Source: Microbacterium sp. A20 (GTDB lineage: Bacteria; Actinomycetota; Actinomycetes; Actinomycetales; Microbacteriaceae). Taken from it: a stretch of 64,000 bases of DNA. The translations under genes and the position numbers were made by a program. The notes under the pieces were generated by a model, which was not told the origin of the DNA, did not search any database, and worked only from the letters and a program-made list of their open reading frames with translations. The stretch is from NCBI RefSeq assembly GCF_004794515.1, contig NZ_SSDF01000090.1, positions 1 through 64,000 on the forward strand, read 5' to 3'. Within the stretch, counting starts at the first letter, position 1. Each line of letters begins with the position of its first letter. Positions 1 to 8,202 of this stretch are shown here, one piece after another.

Positions 1-286
1 CCACACGTCCGCGGACCCGCCTGGTGGGACCCCACCCGACAATGGCGCACACCACGACCCCCGACGCGACGACCCACGGCGCGACGACCTGCGACGCGAC
101 CGACGACGACCCCACGACTGACGACGACCTCGTCGCGACACGACGGGCGCTCTTTTCCGTTGCGGGTGTGACGCCTCGGTGCCGGTATGAAGGGGGAGGA
201 CGAAGCGTCCTCGGATCGCGGCGAACGCCTAACCCACGGGAGGGTTGAAGTGACGGCCGTCGCCCTCCGACCCTTCGCAACGCGAT
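1..286. other. Gene-free left edge with CGACG-rich low-complexity DNA and hairpins
   Basis: I find no convincing gene here. Positions about 56-150 are a low-complexity run built from CGACG/CGACC units. An open frame through it would encode only a Thr/Asp/Ala-rich repeat without a domain. Between 190 and 250 there are two small hairpins: GAGGACG paired with CGTCCTC around 196-212, and AACCC paired with GGGTT around 231-246. They may be part of a structured RNA or the terminator of a gene left of the window. The next genes are on the minus strand, so nothing downstream would obviously be controlled from the plus strand. Confidence 0.4.
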
Positions 287-691
287 CTAGGGAACGAGAA
301 GTGACACCGCGACGATGGCGAGGGACACGAGACCGAAGCCAGTGGCGAGCATCGTGAAGGCGAGAAGCATCCCGCCTCCGGGCATCGCCGCGCCCGAGGG
401 ACCCGGCGGTGTCGAGCGTTCCGGGGGTGTCGAGGACTGCAGCGCGCCGGTCGTCTGCAGCTGTCGGCGTCGGGCGGCCACCCAGAAGGCGCACGCGGCG
501 CCGATACCGATCACACCCGGCGCGAACCCCCACGCTGCGGCGTCGGCGGGCAACAGGAGGGGGAAGATCCGCAGGGACACGACGGAGCCGATCGCGATCG
601 CGAGCGCAGTCCGCCGCCACGCGAGTTCGGTCCGTTCCGGCTGCAGTCCCGGATCGAACGGCCCCTGGGCGGTCTGCCCCTGATCGGTCAC
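287..691 (-). CDS. DUF202-family small membrane protein (second of a pair)
   Basis: This encodes about 134 residues with a short hydrophilic N-terminus, the RTELAWRRTALA signature of DUF202 proteins, and three hydrophobic helices. A low-complexity Pro/Ser/Gly linker lies before the last helix. A longer frame begins upstream, but a GTG at 691 overlaps the TGA of the preceding gene (GTGA). This gives a start just before the conserved region and implies translational coupling. DUF202 (YidH-like) proteins are inner-membrane proteins of unknown function. Its partner at 688-1044 belongs to the same superfamily, so the two may form a hetero-oligomer. That last point is inference. Confidence 0.8.
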   Translation of the reverse strand: MTDQGQTAQGPFDPGLQPERTELAWRRTALAIAIGSVVSLRIFPLLLPADAAAWGFAPGVIGIGAACAFWVAARRRQLQTTGALQSSTPPERSTPPGPSGAAMPGGGMLLAFTMLATGFGLVSLAIVAVSLLVP

Positions 692-1044
692 CGCCAGAGC
701 ACCCCGGCCAGCACAAGCAGACCCACGATCGTCACGACGACCGCCAGCACGATCGCCGACAACGCTCCGGGCAGCGGGCGCGACTCGCGCAATGCCCGCT
801 CGGCACGCATCCACTCCCACCAGGCGAGTGGAGCGACCGCCGTGCCTGCGAGCATGAGCAGAAGCGAGGCGGCGAGGCGGAACCCGGCATGCAGGTCGAG
901 CCCCAGGACTTCGAGAGCGACGCCACCCGCGATCAGCGCGAGCCCGGTGCGTGTCCAGGCCAGGAACGTCCGCTCGTTCGCCAGGGAGAAACGCGGATCG
1001 GGTTCTTCGCCGATGCCGTACACCGAGGCGGGGAAACGTCGCAT
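688..1044 (-). CDS. YidH/DUF202-family membrane protein (first of a pair)
   Basis: This encodes 118 residues. Near the N-terminus it carries the DUF202 core FSLANERTFLAWTRTGLAL, followed by three transmembrane helices (roughly residues 32-50, 57-76 and 93-116). It matches the usual length of YidH-type proteins. The start fits a leaderless transcript: a TACGAT hexamer lies exactly six bases before the ATG. The stop overlaps the next DUF202 gene by four bases. The function of the family is not established. Confidence 0.85.
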   Translation of the reverse strand: MRRFPASVYGIGEEPDPRFSLANERTFLAWTRTGLALIAGGVALEVLGLDLHAGFRLAASLLLMLAGTAVAPLAWWEWMRAERALRESRPLPGALSAIVLAVVVTIVGLLVLAGVLWR

Positions 1045-1092
1045 CGCCTCATCGTAGCGGCCGACGTGCGGCGGTCGAGGGAGGGATTCTCG

Positions 1093-1743
1093 TCAGGAGA
1101 TCGTGATCTCGAACCCGTTCGCGGTGGGGGCCACGGCCACCTGGGCGAGGTCCGTCACCAGGACCGTCGGGTTGTGCGCCGCGGCGTGCTTCCCGACCCC
1201 GACGACCCGCATGCCGGCTGCGAGACCCGCCTGGATCCCCGCGCCCGAGTCCTCGAACACGATGCAGTCGGCAGGGTCGATCCCCAGCAGACCCGCAGCG
1301 CGGACGAACCCCTCCGGATCGGGCTTGGAGGCGGACACGTCTTCCGCGGTCACGCGACGCTCGGGGACGGTGAGCCCAGCCGCCTGCATCCGCGCAGTCA
1401 TGAGAGCCACGTTGGCGGAGGTGACGATCGCGTGCGGGAACGGCTGCAGCGCCTCGAGCAGCGCTCGCGCACCCGGAATCTCGATCACCCCGTCGACGTC
1501 GCTGGCCTCGGTGGCGAGCATGATCTCGTTCTCGTGGAGATTGATGGCGTGGTCGCGGTCGGGCAGCATGATCGCCATGCTCTGGTGGCCCTGTCGGCCG
1601 TGCACGACACGGAGCACCGTCTCGGGATCGATGCCGTGCGGCTCCGCCCAGGCGAGCCAGAGCCGCTCCACGACGGCAGTCGAATCGACGAGGGTCCCAT
1701 CCATGTCGAGAAGGACGGCGCGGGCGGCGAGAGTCTGAGGCAC
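1093..1743 (-). CDS. HAD-superfamily sugar/polyol phosphatase
   Basis: This is a 216-residue cytosolic HAD hydrolase. The catalytic motif DMDGTLVDS has Asp13 as nucleophile and Asp15 as acid/base. Motif II lies at Thr108/Ser109, motif III is Lys140 (SKPDPEGF), and the magnesium-binding motif IV is Glu164-Asp165. An alpha-helical cap with HGRQGHQS at about residue 48 resembles sugar-phosphatase and glycerol-3-phosphatase members (YfbT/GPP type). Substrates are therefore probably small phosphorylated sugars or polyols; the exact one cannot be read from sequence. The GTG start at 1743 is preceded at six bases by TAGCCT, a leaderless arrangement. Confidence 0.85.
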   Translation of the reverse strand: MPQTLAARAVLLDMDGTLVDSTAVVERLWLAWAEPHGIDPETVLRVVHGRQGHQSMAIMLPDRDHAINLHENEIMLATEASDVDGVIEIPGARALLEALQPFPHAIVTSANVALMTARMQAAGLTVPERRVTAEDVSASKPDPEGFVRAAGLLGIDPADCIVFEDSGAGIQAGLAAGMRVVGVGKHAAAHNPTVLVTDLAQVAVAPTANGFEITIS

Positions 1744-1809
1744 CCATCCAGGCTAGTGCCGGCCGGTTGCGACACCGCCGACTTCTATGATGTGGACCGG
1801 GAGGCTCGG

Positions 1810-2976
1810 ATGATGAATGCGCTCGCGACGAGAGTCATGAGGGTGCTGCGGCAGGTGCGGGGTCCAGAGACGGCGGATGCCGTCTTCGAGGCGACCGCAT
1901 TGATCGTCGGCGCGGGCTTCCTCGTGATCGGCTTCGTCATCGCGCTCCCTGTGTTCTGGGGCCACGAGCTGGCGATCAGCGGCAGCGGTTCGATCGGTGT
2001 CTTCGCCGCGTTCGGCGGGGCGATCACCGCGGCCGTCTCCTTCGCGCTCGGGCGCATAGCGGTGCGGCCGGAACAGGTCGATCCGGGCGCCGTCCGCGAC
2101 GGCTTCAGCGTGCCGGGCGACCGACTGCGTTGGTACGACCTCGCCGCCATCGCCTTCGCGCACGCGGCGATCGCCTACCTCGGCTGGCTCGGCGTCGCTG
2201 AGCTGCTCGAGCGGAGTTTCACGGATGCGCCGGTGTTCCCCTTTCCCGGCGCGGTGCTGGTGGCGGTCGCCTCCGCCCTCACCGGCTACGTCTCCTTTCT
2301 CAGCGCTGTCGCCCTGACCCCGATGGTCCTCTCTCTGGTGCTCGCGGTCTTCCTGGTGGTCGGTGCATTCGCCAGCATGCTCGCCTCCAGCGACGTGCAC
2401 TGGTGGCGCGACAATCTGTCGGCGCTCGGGATGAGCAGCAACAGCTCGTCGGTCGCCTTCAACGCGACGCTGATCATCGCCGGTGTCATGGTGACGACCA
2501 TCGCCCGCTACGCGACAGCCGGACTCCCCGCAACCGACCCCGCCGACCGCCGTGGACGGTTCCTCGTGCGCGGAGGTCTGATCCTCTTGGGGATCTTCCT
2601 CGCCTGCGTCGGGCTGTTCCCCGTCGACGAGTTCTTCCTCCTGCACAACACCGTCGCCACGGGCATGACCGTCGTCTTCGGAGTGATCGTGGTGGGGCTG
2701 CCGTGGTTCCTGCCCAGCATCCCGCGCGTGTTCGTGGCCTTTGGCTGGATCTTCGTGCTGGTGATCATCCTGCTCGCCGCGTTCTTCGCGGTGGGCTACT
2801 ACAACCTCACGGCGGTCGAACTCATCGCCGCGGTGCTGATCTTCAGCTGGATCATCGTGTTCCTCCGCACGGCGGGCTCGATCGGAACATCGTCGCCCGA
2901 GTCGTCCTCGGCATCCGCGTCGACTCCGTCGGCCGGAGCGGTGTCGGCTGCTGCGCCCGCGTCCGCAGCGGACTGA
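1810..2976 (+). CDS. DUF998-family integral membrane protein
   Basis: This encodes about 388 residues with many hydrophobic helices spread over the whole length and a Ser/Ala-rich cytoplasmic tail. The segment NLSALG followed by NSSSVAFNATLIIAG is typical of DUF998 membrane proteins. Tandem ATG codons at 1810 and 1813 follow GGGAGG at a good distance, and TATGAT at 1786-1791 could be the -10 element. The open frame extends far upstream, but that part is antisense to the phosphatase and DUF202 genes and is not real coding. Function is unknown. Confidence 0.75.
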   Translation: MMNALATRVMRVLRQVRGPETADAVFEATALIVGAGFLVIGFVIALPVFWGHELAISGSGSIGVFAAFGGAITAAVSFALGRIAVRPEQVDPGAVRDGFSVPGDRLRWYDLAAIAFAHAAIAYLGWLGVAELLERSFTDAPVFPFPGAVLVAVASALTGYVSFLSAVALTPMVLSLVLAVFLVVGAFASMLASSDVHWWRDNLSALGMSSNSSSVAFNATLIIAGVMVTTIARYATAGLPATDPADRRGRFLVRGGLILLGIFLACVGLFPVDEFFLLHNTVATGMTVVFGVIVVGLPWFLPSIPRVFVAFGWIFVLVIILLAAFFAVGYYNLTAVELIAAVLIFSWIIVFLRTAGSIGTSSPESSSASASTPSAGAVSAAAPASAAD

Positions 2977-3003
2977 CGTACGCTTCGCAATCGCGCTGAG
3001 GCG

Positions 3004-3861
3004 TCAGTCGCGCAGCTCCTGCATCGCCTCGTGCGTGCGTCGCAGGGCATCGACGGTCTCGTGGAACCGCCGTTTGGCGACCCCGACGAAGAGACAGTCG
3101 ACGAGCGTGAGCTGTGCGATGCGACTCACCATCGCACCCGCGCGGAACGTCGACTCCCGCACCTCGGTGAACAGGGCGTGATCGGCTGCCCGGGCGAGCG
3201 GCGAGTCCTTCGCCGAGGTCACGGCGATCGTCGCCGCGCCGTGCCGGCGAGCGGTCTCGAGGAAGCGCACGGTCTCGATCGTCGCGCCGGAGTGCGAGAA
3301 GCCGATCGCGACCGTGGGTGCCGTCTGCAGAACCGTGGCGGCGACGGCCTCGTGGGGATCGGCGAGCACGTGGGCATTACGCCCGACGCGCAGGAGCTTG
3401 TGAGCGAGGTCTTCCGCGACGAACTGGCTGGCGCCGATCCCGTAGAGGAGGATGCGGTCGGCGCCGTCGATCGCGGTGATGGCGGCCTTGAGCACGCCGA
3501 AGTCGAGCCGGGCGACGGTCTCCTCGATCGCGAGCAGTTCGAGTGCGGCAAGCTTCGACACCGCCTCCTGAAGCGTGTCCTCATCGGAGATCTCGGACCC
3601 GAAGGCGCCCCGTGCGGAGAACTGGGCGGCCTCCTTGCCGAGTTCGGTCGCCAGGGCCATCCGCAACGCGGCGTAGCCGGCGAAACCGATCGCCCGGCAG
3701 AAGCGGACCACGGATGCCACGGACGTCCGGCACTCCTGGGCCAGCTCGTTGATGGTCATGTCGATCACGATCGACGGGTTCTCGCGGATCGCTGCCGCGA
3801 TGCGGGAGAGCGAAGGCGGCAGCGTCGAGGCAGCGGCTTCGATGGTCGATTGGATGCTCAC
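3004..3861 (-). CDS. RpiR/MurR-family transcriptional regulator with SIS domain
   Basis: This is a 285-residue regulator. Residues 1 to about 75 form the RpiR-type helix-turn-helix (NELAQECRTSVASVVRFCRAI), and residues from about 115 form a sugar-isomerase (SIS) domain that binds phosphorylated sugars. It is divergent from the kinase-murQ genes, so the likely effector is MurNAc-6-phosphate or a related amino-sugar phosphate, as for E. coli MurR. The GTG start at 3861 has GGAGGG just upstream. Repeated sites in the 3862-3990 gap are candidate operators for both directions. Confidence 0.85.
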   Translation of the reverse strand: MSIQSTIEAAASTLPPSLSRIAAAIRENPSIVIDMTINELAQECRTSVASVVRFCRAIGFAGYAALRMALATELGKEAAQFSARGAFGSEISDEDTLQEAVSKLAALELLAIEETVARLDFGVLKAAITAIDGADRILLYGIGASQFVAEDLAHKLLRVGRNAHVLADPHEAVAATVLQTAPTVAIGFSHSGATIETVRFLETARRHGAATIAVTSAKDSPLARAADHALFTEVRESTFRAGAMVSRIAQLTLVDCLFVGVAKRRFHETVDALRRTHEAMQELRD

Positions 3862-3913
3862 ACGGCCCTCCGGTCGTACGTTTTCCGAGATGTCTCGAGA
3901 GTGCGGCGGGGTG

Positions 3914-3957
3914 GTAAATTCTTTCCGGTGAGTCTACTTCGTATGTAGTCTCTTTCC
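3914..3957. promoter_or_regulatory. Candidate operator: direct repeat plus imperfect palindrome in murQ divergent promoter
   Basis: Two copies of GTAnnnTCTTTCC occur at 3914-3926 and 3945-3957. They start 31 bases apart, about three helical turns. Between and overlapping them lies the imperfect palindrome CTAC-TTCGTAT-GTAG at 3934-3948. The position between the RpiR-type regulator and the kinase/murQ genes makes this the likely binding region of that regulator. The repeat is seen directly; its use as operator is inference. Confidence 0.5.
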
Positions 3958-3990
3958 ATAGCTCTGCGACCGCGTCCGTGAGGAGAACCG

Positions 3991-4887
3991 ATGCCCGTCC
4001 ATCCGATCGCCTCCGTCGATCTCGGCAAATCCCGCTGCCGCATCACGATCACGGGCGACGGCGGACGGATCGAACGATCAGGCGTCGGATCACCCGGCCT
4101 CGCGGCGGCCGGCGGCGTCAGCGCAGCGCTCGGCGCGATCGTGCCGCTGCTCGACGGGTTGTCCGGTCTGGAACAGATCGGCGTCGGTGCCGCCGGGGCC
4201 TGGCTCGCGCCCGAAGCCGCCCGTGAGCTGGCCGAACGACTCGCCGTCGCGACCGGCGCCCGCATCGTCGTGGCCTCCGATGTGGTCACCGCCCATGTGG
4301 GAGCGCTCGACGGCGGGACGGGTGTGCTGCTCATCGCGGGAACCGGCGCCGCCGCGCTCGGCATCGACGACAACGGTGCACGACTCGTCGACGGCTGGGG
4401 ACCCGAACTGGGCGACCTCGGCAGCGGTTCCTGGCTCGGACGCGAGGCACTGCGTGCGGTGCTGCGCGCCGCTGACGGGCTCGCGGCGCAGACCGTCCTC
4501 ACCGACGCGATCAACGGTCCGGTCGGAGCTGTGTCGGACATCCAGGAGTGGATCGCCCGGAGTGAGCCGCTGCCGCGGCGGCTCGCGACGCTGGCCCCTC
4601 TCGTGCTCGACGCCGCGGAGGCCGGCGATCCCGTCGCCCATCAGATCGTGGCGGAAGCCGTGCGCCTGCTCACCGCCACGGCCGTCGCGGCCTCCGCACG
4701 GACGCGCGACGTGGCGCTGCACGGCGGCCTCACTGACCACGCCTGGTTCCGTGACTCCCTCGTCTCCTCCCTGCACGCTGCCGGCCGCCGGGTCGTCCCC
4801 GCCACCGGCGATGCTCTCGACGGTGCGCTGCTGCTTGCCCGCCGCACCGACCTCCCTCACGAAAGGTTCGTCCACCGTGCCGAATGA
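3991..4887 (+). CDS. BadF/BadG-type amino-sugar kinase (GlcNAc/MurNAc kinase)
   Basis: This encodes 298 residues of the ASKHA fold. The N-terminal phosphate-1 motif is SVDLGKSRCRI, the central glycine-rich motif is LLIAGTGAAALGI, and the signature GWGPELGDLGSGSWLG follows, as in N-acetylglucosamine kinases of the BadF/BadG/BcrA/BcrD family. Some members, such as clostridial MurK, phosphorylate both MurNAc and GlcNAc. Because murQ follows with an 11-base overlap, I infer that this kinase supplies MurNAc-6-phosphate from cell-wall turnover. No PTS or MurNAc transporter gene is nearby. A GAGGAGA ribosome site precedes the ATG. Confidence 0.8.
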   Translation: MPVHPIASVDLGKSRCRITITGDGGRIERSGVGSPGLAAAGGVSAALGAIVPLLDGLSGLEQIGVGAAGAWLAPEAARELAERLAVATGARIVVASDVVTAHVGALDGGTGVLLIAGTGAAALGIDDNGARLVDGWGPELGDLGSGSWLGREALRAVLRAADGLAAQTVLTDAINGPVGAVSDIQEWIARSEPLPRRLATLAPLVLDAAEAGDPVAHQIVAEAVRLLTATAVAASARTRDVALHGGLTDHAWFRDSLVSSLHAAGRRVVPATGDALDGALLLARRTDLPHERFVHRAE

Positions 4888-5809
4888 CTCGCGCCTCGCC
4901 TCCCTCCTCTCCGTGCTCGAGGGCCTCGGCACCGAGGCATCCACGACGGAGCGCGGAGATCTGGACCTGTTGGACACGGCCGAGCTCGTGCGTCGGATGA
5001 ACGCCGAGGACCGGCGGGTGCCCGAGGCCGTCGCCGAGCGCACGGACGAGATCGCCGCGGTGGTCGACGCCATCACCGAGCGATTCCGACGTGGCGGTCG
5101 ACTGATCTATATCGGTGCAGGCACAGCAGGCCGCATCGGCGTGCTGGATGCCAGCGAGTGCCCGCCCACCTTCGGCACGGATCCCTCGATGGTGGTCGGG
5201 CTGATCGCGGGCGGCGAGACCGCGATCCGCTCGGCCGTGGAGAACGCGGAGGACGATGAGGCCGCCGCAGGGGAGTCGCTGCGTGAGCTCGGACTCTCCG
5301 TCGACGACACGGTGGTCGGCATCTCGGCTTCCGGACGCACTCCGTACGTGGTCGGCGGCCTGAACTACGCCCGTAGCGTCGGCGCGTTCACGGCGGCGAT
5401 CGCCTCGAACGCGCACTCCGAGATCGGGGCGGTGGCCGACGTCGCCATCGAGGTCGTGACCGGGCCCGAGTTCATCTCCGGGTCCACGCGACTCAAGGCC
5501 GGCACCGCGCAGAAGCTCGTCGTGAACATGCTCACGACCCTGTCGATGATCAAGCTCGGCAAGACCTACCGCGGGGTGATGGTGGATCTGCTCGCCACGA
5601 ACGAGAAGCTCCACGCGCGCTCCATCCGCACCGTGTCGCAGCTCGCGGGTGTCGACATCGACGTCGCGGCCGCCGCGCTGCAGGGGGCCGACGGCTCGGT
5701 CAAGCGGGCCCTGCTGATGCTGGCGGTCGACGCCACCCCGCAGGAGGCGGCAGCTGCGCTCGACGAGGCCGACGGCGTGCTGCGCGACGCGATCGCCGCT
5801 CTCGCCTGA
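4877..5809 (+). CDS. murQ: N-acetylmuramic acid 6-phosphate etherase
   Basis: This 310-residue enzyme cleaves the lactyl ether of MurNAc-6-phosphate to GlcNAc-6-phosphate and D-lactate. Diagnostic blocks are visible: GAGTAGRIGVLDASECPPTF with the catalytic glutamate, SASGRTPYV of the SIS fold, and ISGSTRLKAGTAQKLVVN. The family signature KTYRGVMVDL and TNEKLHARS follow. The GTG at 4877, eleven bases inside the end of the kinase gene, gives the usual family length. A much longer frame upstream is only the shadow of the kinase gene. Together with the kinase and the RpiR regulator it forms a peptidoglycan-recycling unit. Confidence 0.95.
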   Translation: MPNDSRLASLLSVLEGLGTEASTTERGDLDLLDTAELVRRMNAEDRRVPEAVAERTDEIAAVVDAITERFRRGGRLIYIGAGTAGRIGVLDASECPPTFGTDPSMVVGLIAGGETAIRSAVENAEDDEAAAGESLRELGLSVDDTVVGISASGRTPYVVGGLNYARSVGAFTAAIASNAHSEIGAVADVAIEVVTGPEFISGSTRLKAGTAQKLVVNMLTTLSMIKLGKTYRGVMVDLLATNEKLHARSIRTVSQLAGVDIDVAAAALQGADGSVKRALLMLAVDATPQEAAAALDEADGVLRDAIAALA

Positions 5810-5896
5810 CTCGGTGCGATCGCGGCCGTCGTGGTGTGCCTCGGCACGTGAGCGAGCCCCGCTGACGCGCTGCCGGTGGTCCGATAGCGTGACGGG

Positions 5897-6562
5897 ATGC
5901 CCCTCGCTCTGATCACCGGCGCCGCCCGCGCGAACAGCATCGCCGCCGGCATCGTCCCCCGCTTGCGCGCAGCCGGCTGGACCGTCGTGACGAGCGACCT
6001 CCGCGACGCCGACCATCCCGCCGACCTGTCCACCCCGGAAGGGCCGGAAGCTCTGGTCGCCGAGGTCGTGGCCGCGCACGGCCCGATCTCCGCGCTCATC
6101 CTCAGCCATGCGCACGACGTGCAATCCGGCATCCTCGACACCACGGCCGAGAGCTTCGACCTGCACGTCGCCGTGAACGCACGGGCCAGCCTGCTGCTGA
6201 TCGCGGCCTTCGCGCGGCAGGTGAGCGAGGACGGGGGAGTGATCCTGGCCCTCACCAGCGATCACGTGACGGGAAACCTCCCGTACGGCGCATCGAAGGG
6301 CGCTCTCGACCGTCTGGTTATCTCGGCAGCCCGCGAGCTGGGTCCGCGCGGCATCTCGGCGAACGTGCTGAATCCCGGACCCATCGACACCGGGTGGATG
6401 GACGACGAGACGCGCACGAGCCTGGGCGGCATGACGCCGCTCGGACGGCTCGGACAGCCCGCCGACGTAGCCGCGGTGGTGGAGTTCCTCGTGTCGGACG
6501 AGGGCCGCTGGATCTCGGGACAGCTGCTGAAATCGGACGGGGCGTTCTCGGCGCAGTACTGA
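5897..6562 (+). CDS. SDR-family oxidoreductase (FabG/ketoreductase-like)
   Basis: This 221-residue short-chain dehydrogenase is slightly shorter than typical members. The N-terminal nucleotide-binding segment ITGAARANSIA is a variant of TGxxxGxG. The catalytic triad is Ser121, Tyr130 and Lys134 (YGASK). The usual NNAG is replaced by LSHAHD. The C-terminal LGRLGQPADVAAVVEFL block matches FabG-like enzymes. Substrate is unknown. TAGCGT at 5885-5890 lies six bases before the ATG, suggesting leaderless transcription. Confidence 0.85.
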   Translation: MPLALITGAARANSIAAGIVPRLRAAGWTVVTSDLRDADHPADLSTPEGPEALVAEVVAAHGPISALILSHAHDVQSGILDTTAESFDLHVAVNARASLLLIAAFARQVSEDGGVILALTSDHVTGNLPYGASKGALDRLVISAARELGPRGISANVLNPGPIDTGWMDDETRTSLGGMTPLGRLGQPADVAAVVEFLVSDEGRWISGQLLKSDGAFSAQY

Positions 6563-6712
6563 CCGAGCGCGCTCGGCACGCCTCGCGTCAACGCGCGCGC
6601 CGCCGATTCGGCTCGTCATCTCGCGGCTTGTACGCTGGTGGCATCCCCCGATCCACCCGGCACATTCGCGCGCCGGCGATCTCGGCGCGCGCTCACACAT
6701 GCAAGGATGCAG

Positions 6713-8161
6713 ATGAACGATTCCGCGGCACACCGCGACGACTGGGCTGAGAGCGAAGAGCTGGCGGAGCGGATGATCCCGCTCATCGGGGCGCTTCGAC
6801 GCGAACACGATGTGGTCACCTCGCTGCACGGGCACCGACTGCTCGGACTCTCGGCGACGGGATTGGTCGAGGTGCACGAGCGCGTCGCGCAGCTCGGACA
6901 CGAGCGCCTCCCCATCGAAGACACACTCGCCGTGCTGGAGGCGATCCACGCGCTCGCTCCCGGTGCCTCGTCCCTCGATGTCGCGCGCCTCGTCGCCGGG
7001 CACGCCGAGAGCGACCAGCCGCTGGATGCCTACCTCGCCGAGGAGCTCGCACCCGCCATGGGAGCCGTCGCCGCCGAGCCCACCGATGTGGTGCTGTACG
7101 GCTTCGGACGCATCGGGCGCCTCCTCGCCCGCATCCTCATCGCCCACACCGGTGGCGGCAGTGGACTGCGGCTGCGCGCCATCGTCGTCCGCCGTGGTGC
7201 GGAGAACGACCTCGCGAAGCGCGCCTCGCTGCTGCTGCGCGATTCGGTGCACGGCCGCTTCGCCGGCTCCGTCACCGTCGACGAGGAGGCCGAGCAGATC
7301 ATCGCGAACGGCACCCGCATCCAGGTGATCTACTCCGACGACCCGGCATCCATCGACTACACCGCCCACGGCATCCAGGATGCGATCGTGGTCGACAACA
7401 CCGGACGCTGGCGCGACGAAGAGGGCCTCTCGCAGCACCTGCGCTCGAGGGGCGTCGCCCGCGTGCTGCTCACCGCGCCGGGGAAGAGCCCGCTCAAGAA
7501 CATCGTGCACGGCATCAACGACGAGACGATCGCCGACTCCGACCGCATCCTCTCCGCGGCCTCCTGCACGACGAACGCCATCACCCCAGTGCTCGCCGCG
7601 ATCGACGAGGCGTACGGCGTGGTCAAGGGGCACGTCGAGACGGTGCACTCGTTCACGAACGACCAGAACCTGATCGACAACTTCCACAAGGGCGACCGCC
7701 GCGGCCGCTCGGCGGTGCTCAACATGGTCATCACCGAGACCGGAGCCGCGAAGGCCGTCGCGAAGGCGCTGCCGCAGCTGGAGGGCAAGCTCACCGGCAG
7801 CTCGATCCGCGTGCCCACCCCCGACGTGTCGCTCGCAGTGCTGCACCTGACCATCGAGCGCCCGGCGACGAAGGACCAGGTCAACGACTACCTGCGCCGG
7901 GTCTCGCTGCACTCGAAGCTGCGCCAGCAGATCGACTACGTCGAGAGCCCCGACGTCGTCTCCACCGACTTCGTCGGCTCGCACCGCGCCGGCATCGTCG
8001 ACGGCCTCGCCACGATCGCCGACGAGGACACCCTGATCCTCTACGTCTGGTACGACAACGAGTTCGGCTACTCGTGCCAGGTGATCCGCGTGCTCGAGGT
8101 CATGGCGGGGTCGCACCCGATCGTGCTGCCGGAGCGTCGTGAGGTGACGCTGCAGGGCTGA
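6713..8161 (+). CDS. gapB: Glyceraldehyde-3-phosphate dehydrogenase, long GapB/GapX type
   Basis: This is a 482-residue GAPDH, well above the usual 330 to 340. About 120 extra residues of helical sequence precede the Rossmann start VVLYGFGRIGRLLAR. The catalytic Cys285 sits in SCTTN, and the C-terminal WYDNEFGYS motif is intact. The length and N-terminal extension match the second GAPDH of Corynebacterium glutamicum (about 480 residues), which works in the gluconeogenic direction. The nearby pckG and ramB fit that role. ATG 6713 is chosen because GCAAGG is well spaced; ATG 6707 is also possible. The cofactor (NAD or NADP) cannot be decided by eye. Confidence 0.88.
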   Translation: MNDSAAHRDDWAESEELAERMIPLIGALRREHDVVTSLHGHRLLGLSATGLVEVHERVAQLGHERLPIEDTLAVLEAIHALAPGASSLDVARLVAGHAESDQPLDAYLAEELAPAMGAVAAEPTDVVLYGFGRIGRLLARILIAHTGGGSGLRLRAIVVRRGAENDLAKRASLLLRDSVHGRFAGSVTVDEEAEQIIANGTRIQVIYSDDPASIDYTAHGIQDAIVVDNTGRWRDEEGLSQHLRSRGVARVLLTAPGKSPLKNIVHGINDETIADSDRILSAASCTTNAITPVLAAIDEAYGVVKGHVETVHSFTNDQNLIDNFHKGDRRGRSAVLNMVITETGAAKAVAKALPQLEGKLTGSSIRVPTPDVSLAVLHLTIERPATKDQVNDYLRRVSLHSKLRQQIDYVESPDVVSTDFVGSHRAGIVDGLATIADEDTLILYVWYDNEFGYSCQVIRVLEVMAGSHPIVLPERREVTLQG

Positions 8162-8202
8162 GGCTCCTGCGCCGCGTCGGTGGCGCCCGGCATGATGGGG
8201 GC

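Noticed and set aside
24-248. 74-codon open frame at the left edge
   Set aside because: It runs through a CGACG low-complexity stretch, lacks a ribosome site, and the protein is Thr/Asp repeat without domain; not supported as a gene.
151-286. Possible ydaO/c-di-AMP-like riboswitch (hairpin, then CCTAACCC..GGGTTGA)
   Set aside because: Only the 3'-like part resembles actinobacterial ydaO elements; the first conserved half is not visible and no plus-strand gene follows.
409-1809. Long plus-strand open frame ahead of the DUF998 gene
   Set aside because: It is antisense to the DUF202 and HAD genes, Arg-rich, and a good ribosome site fixes the real start at 1810.
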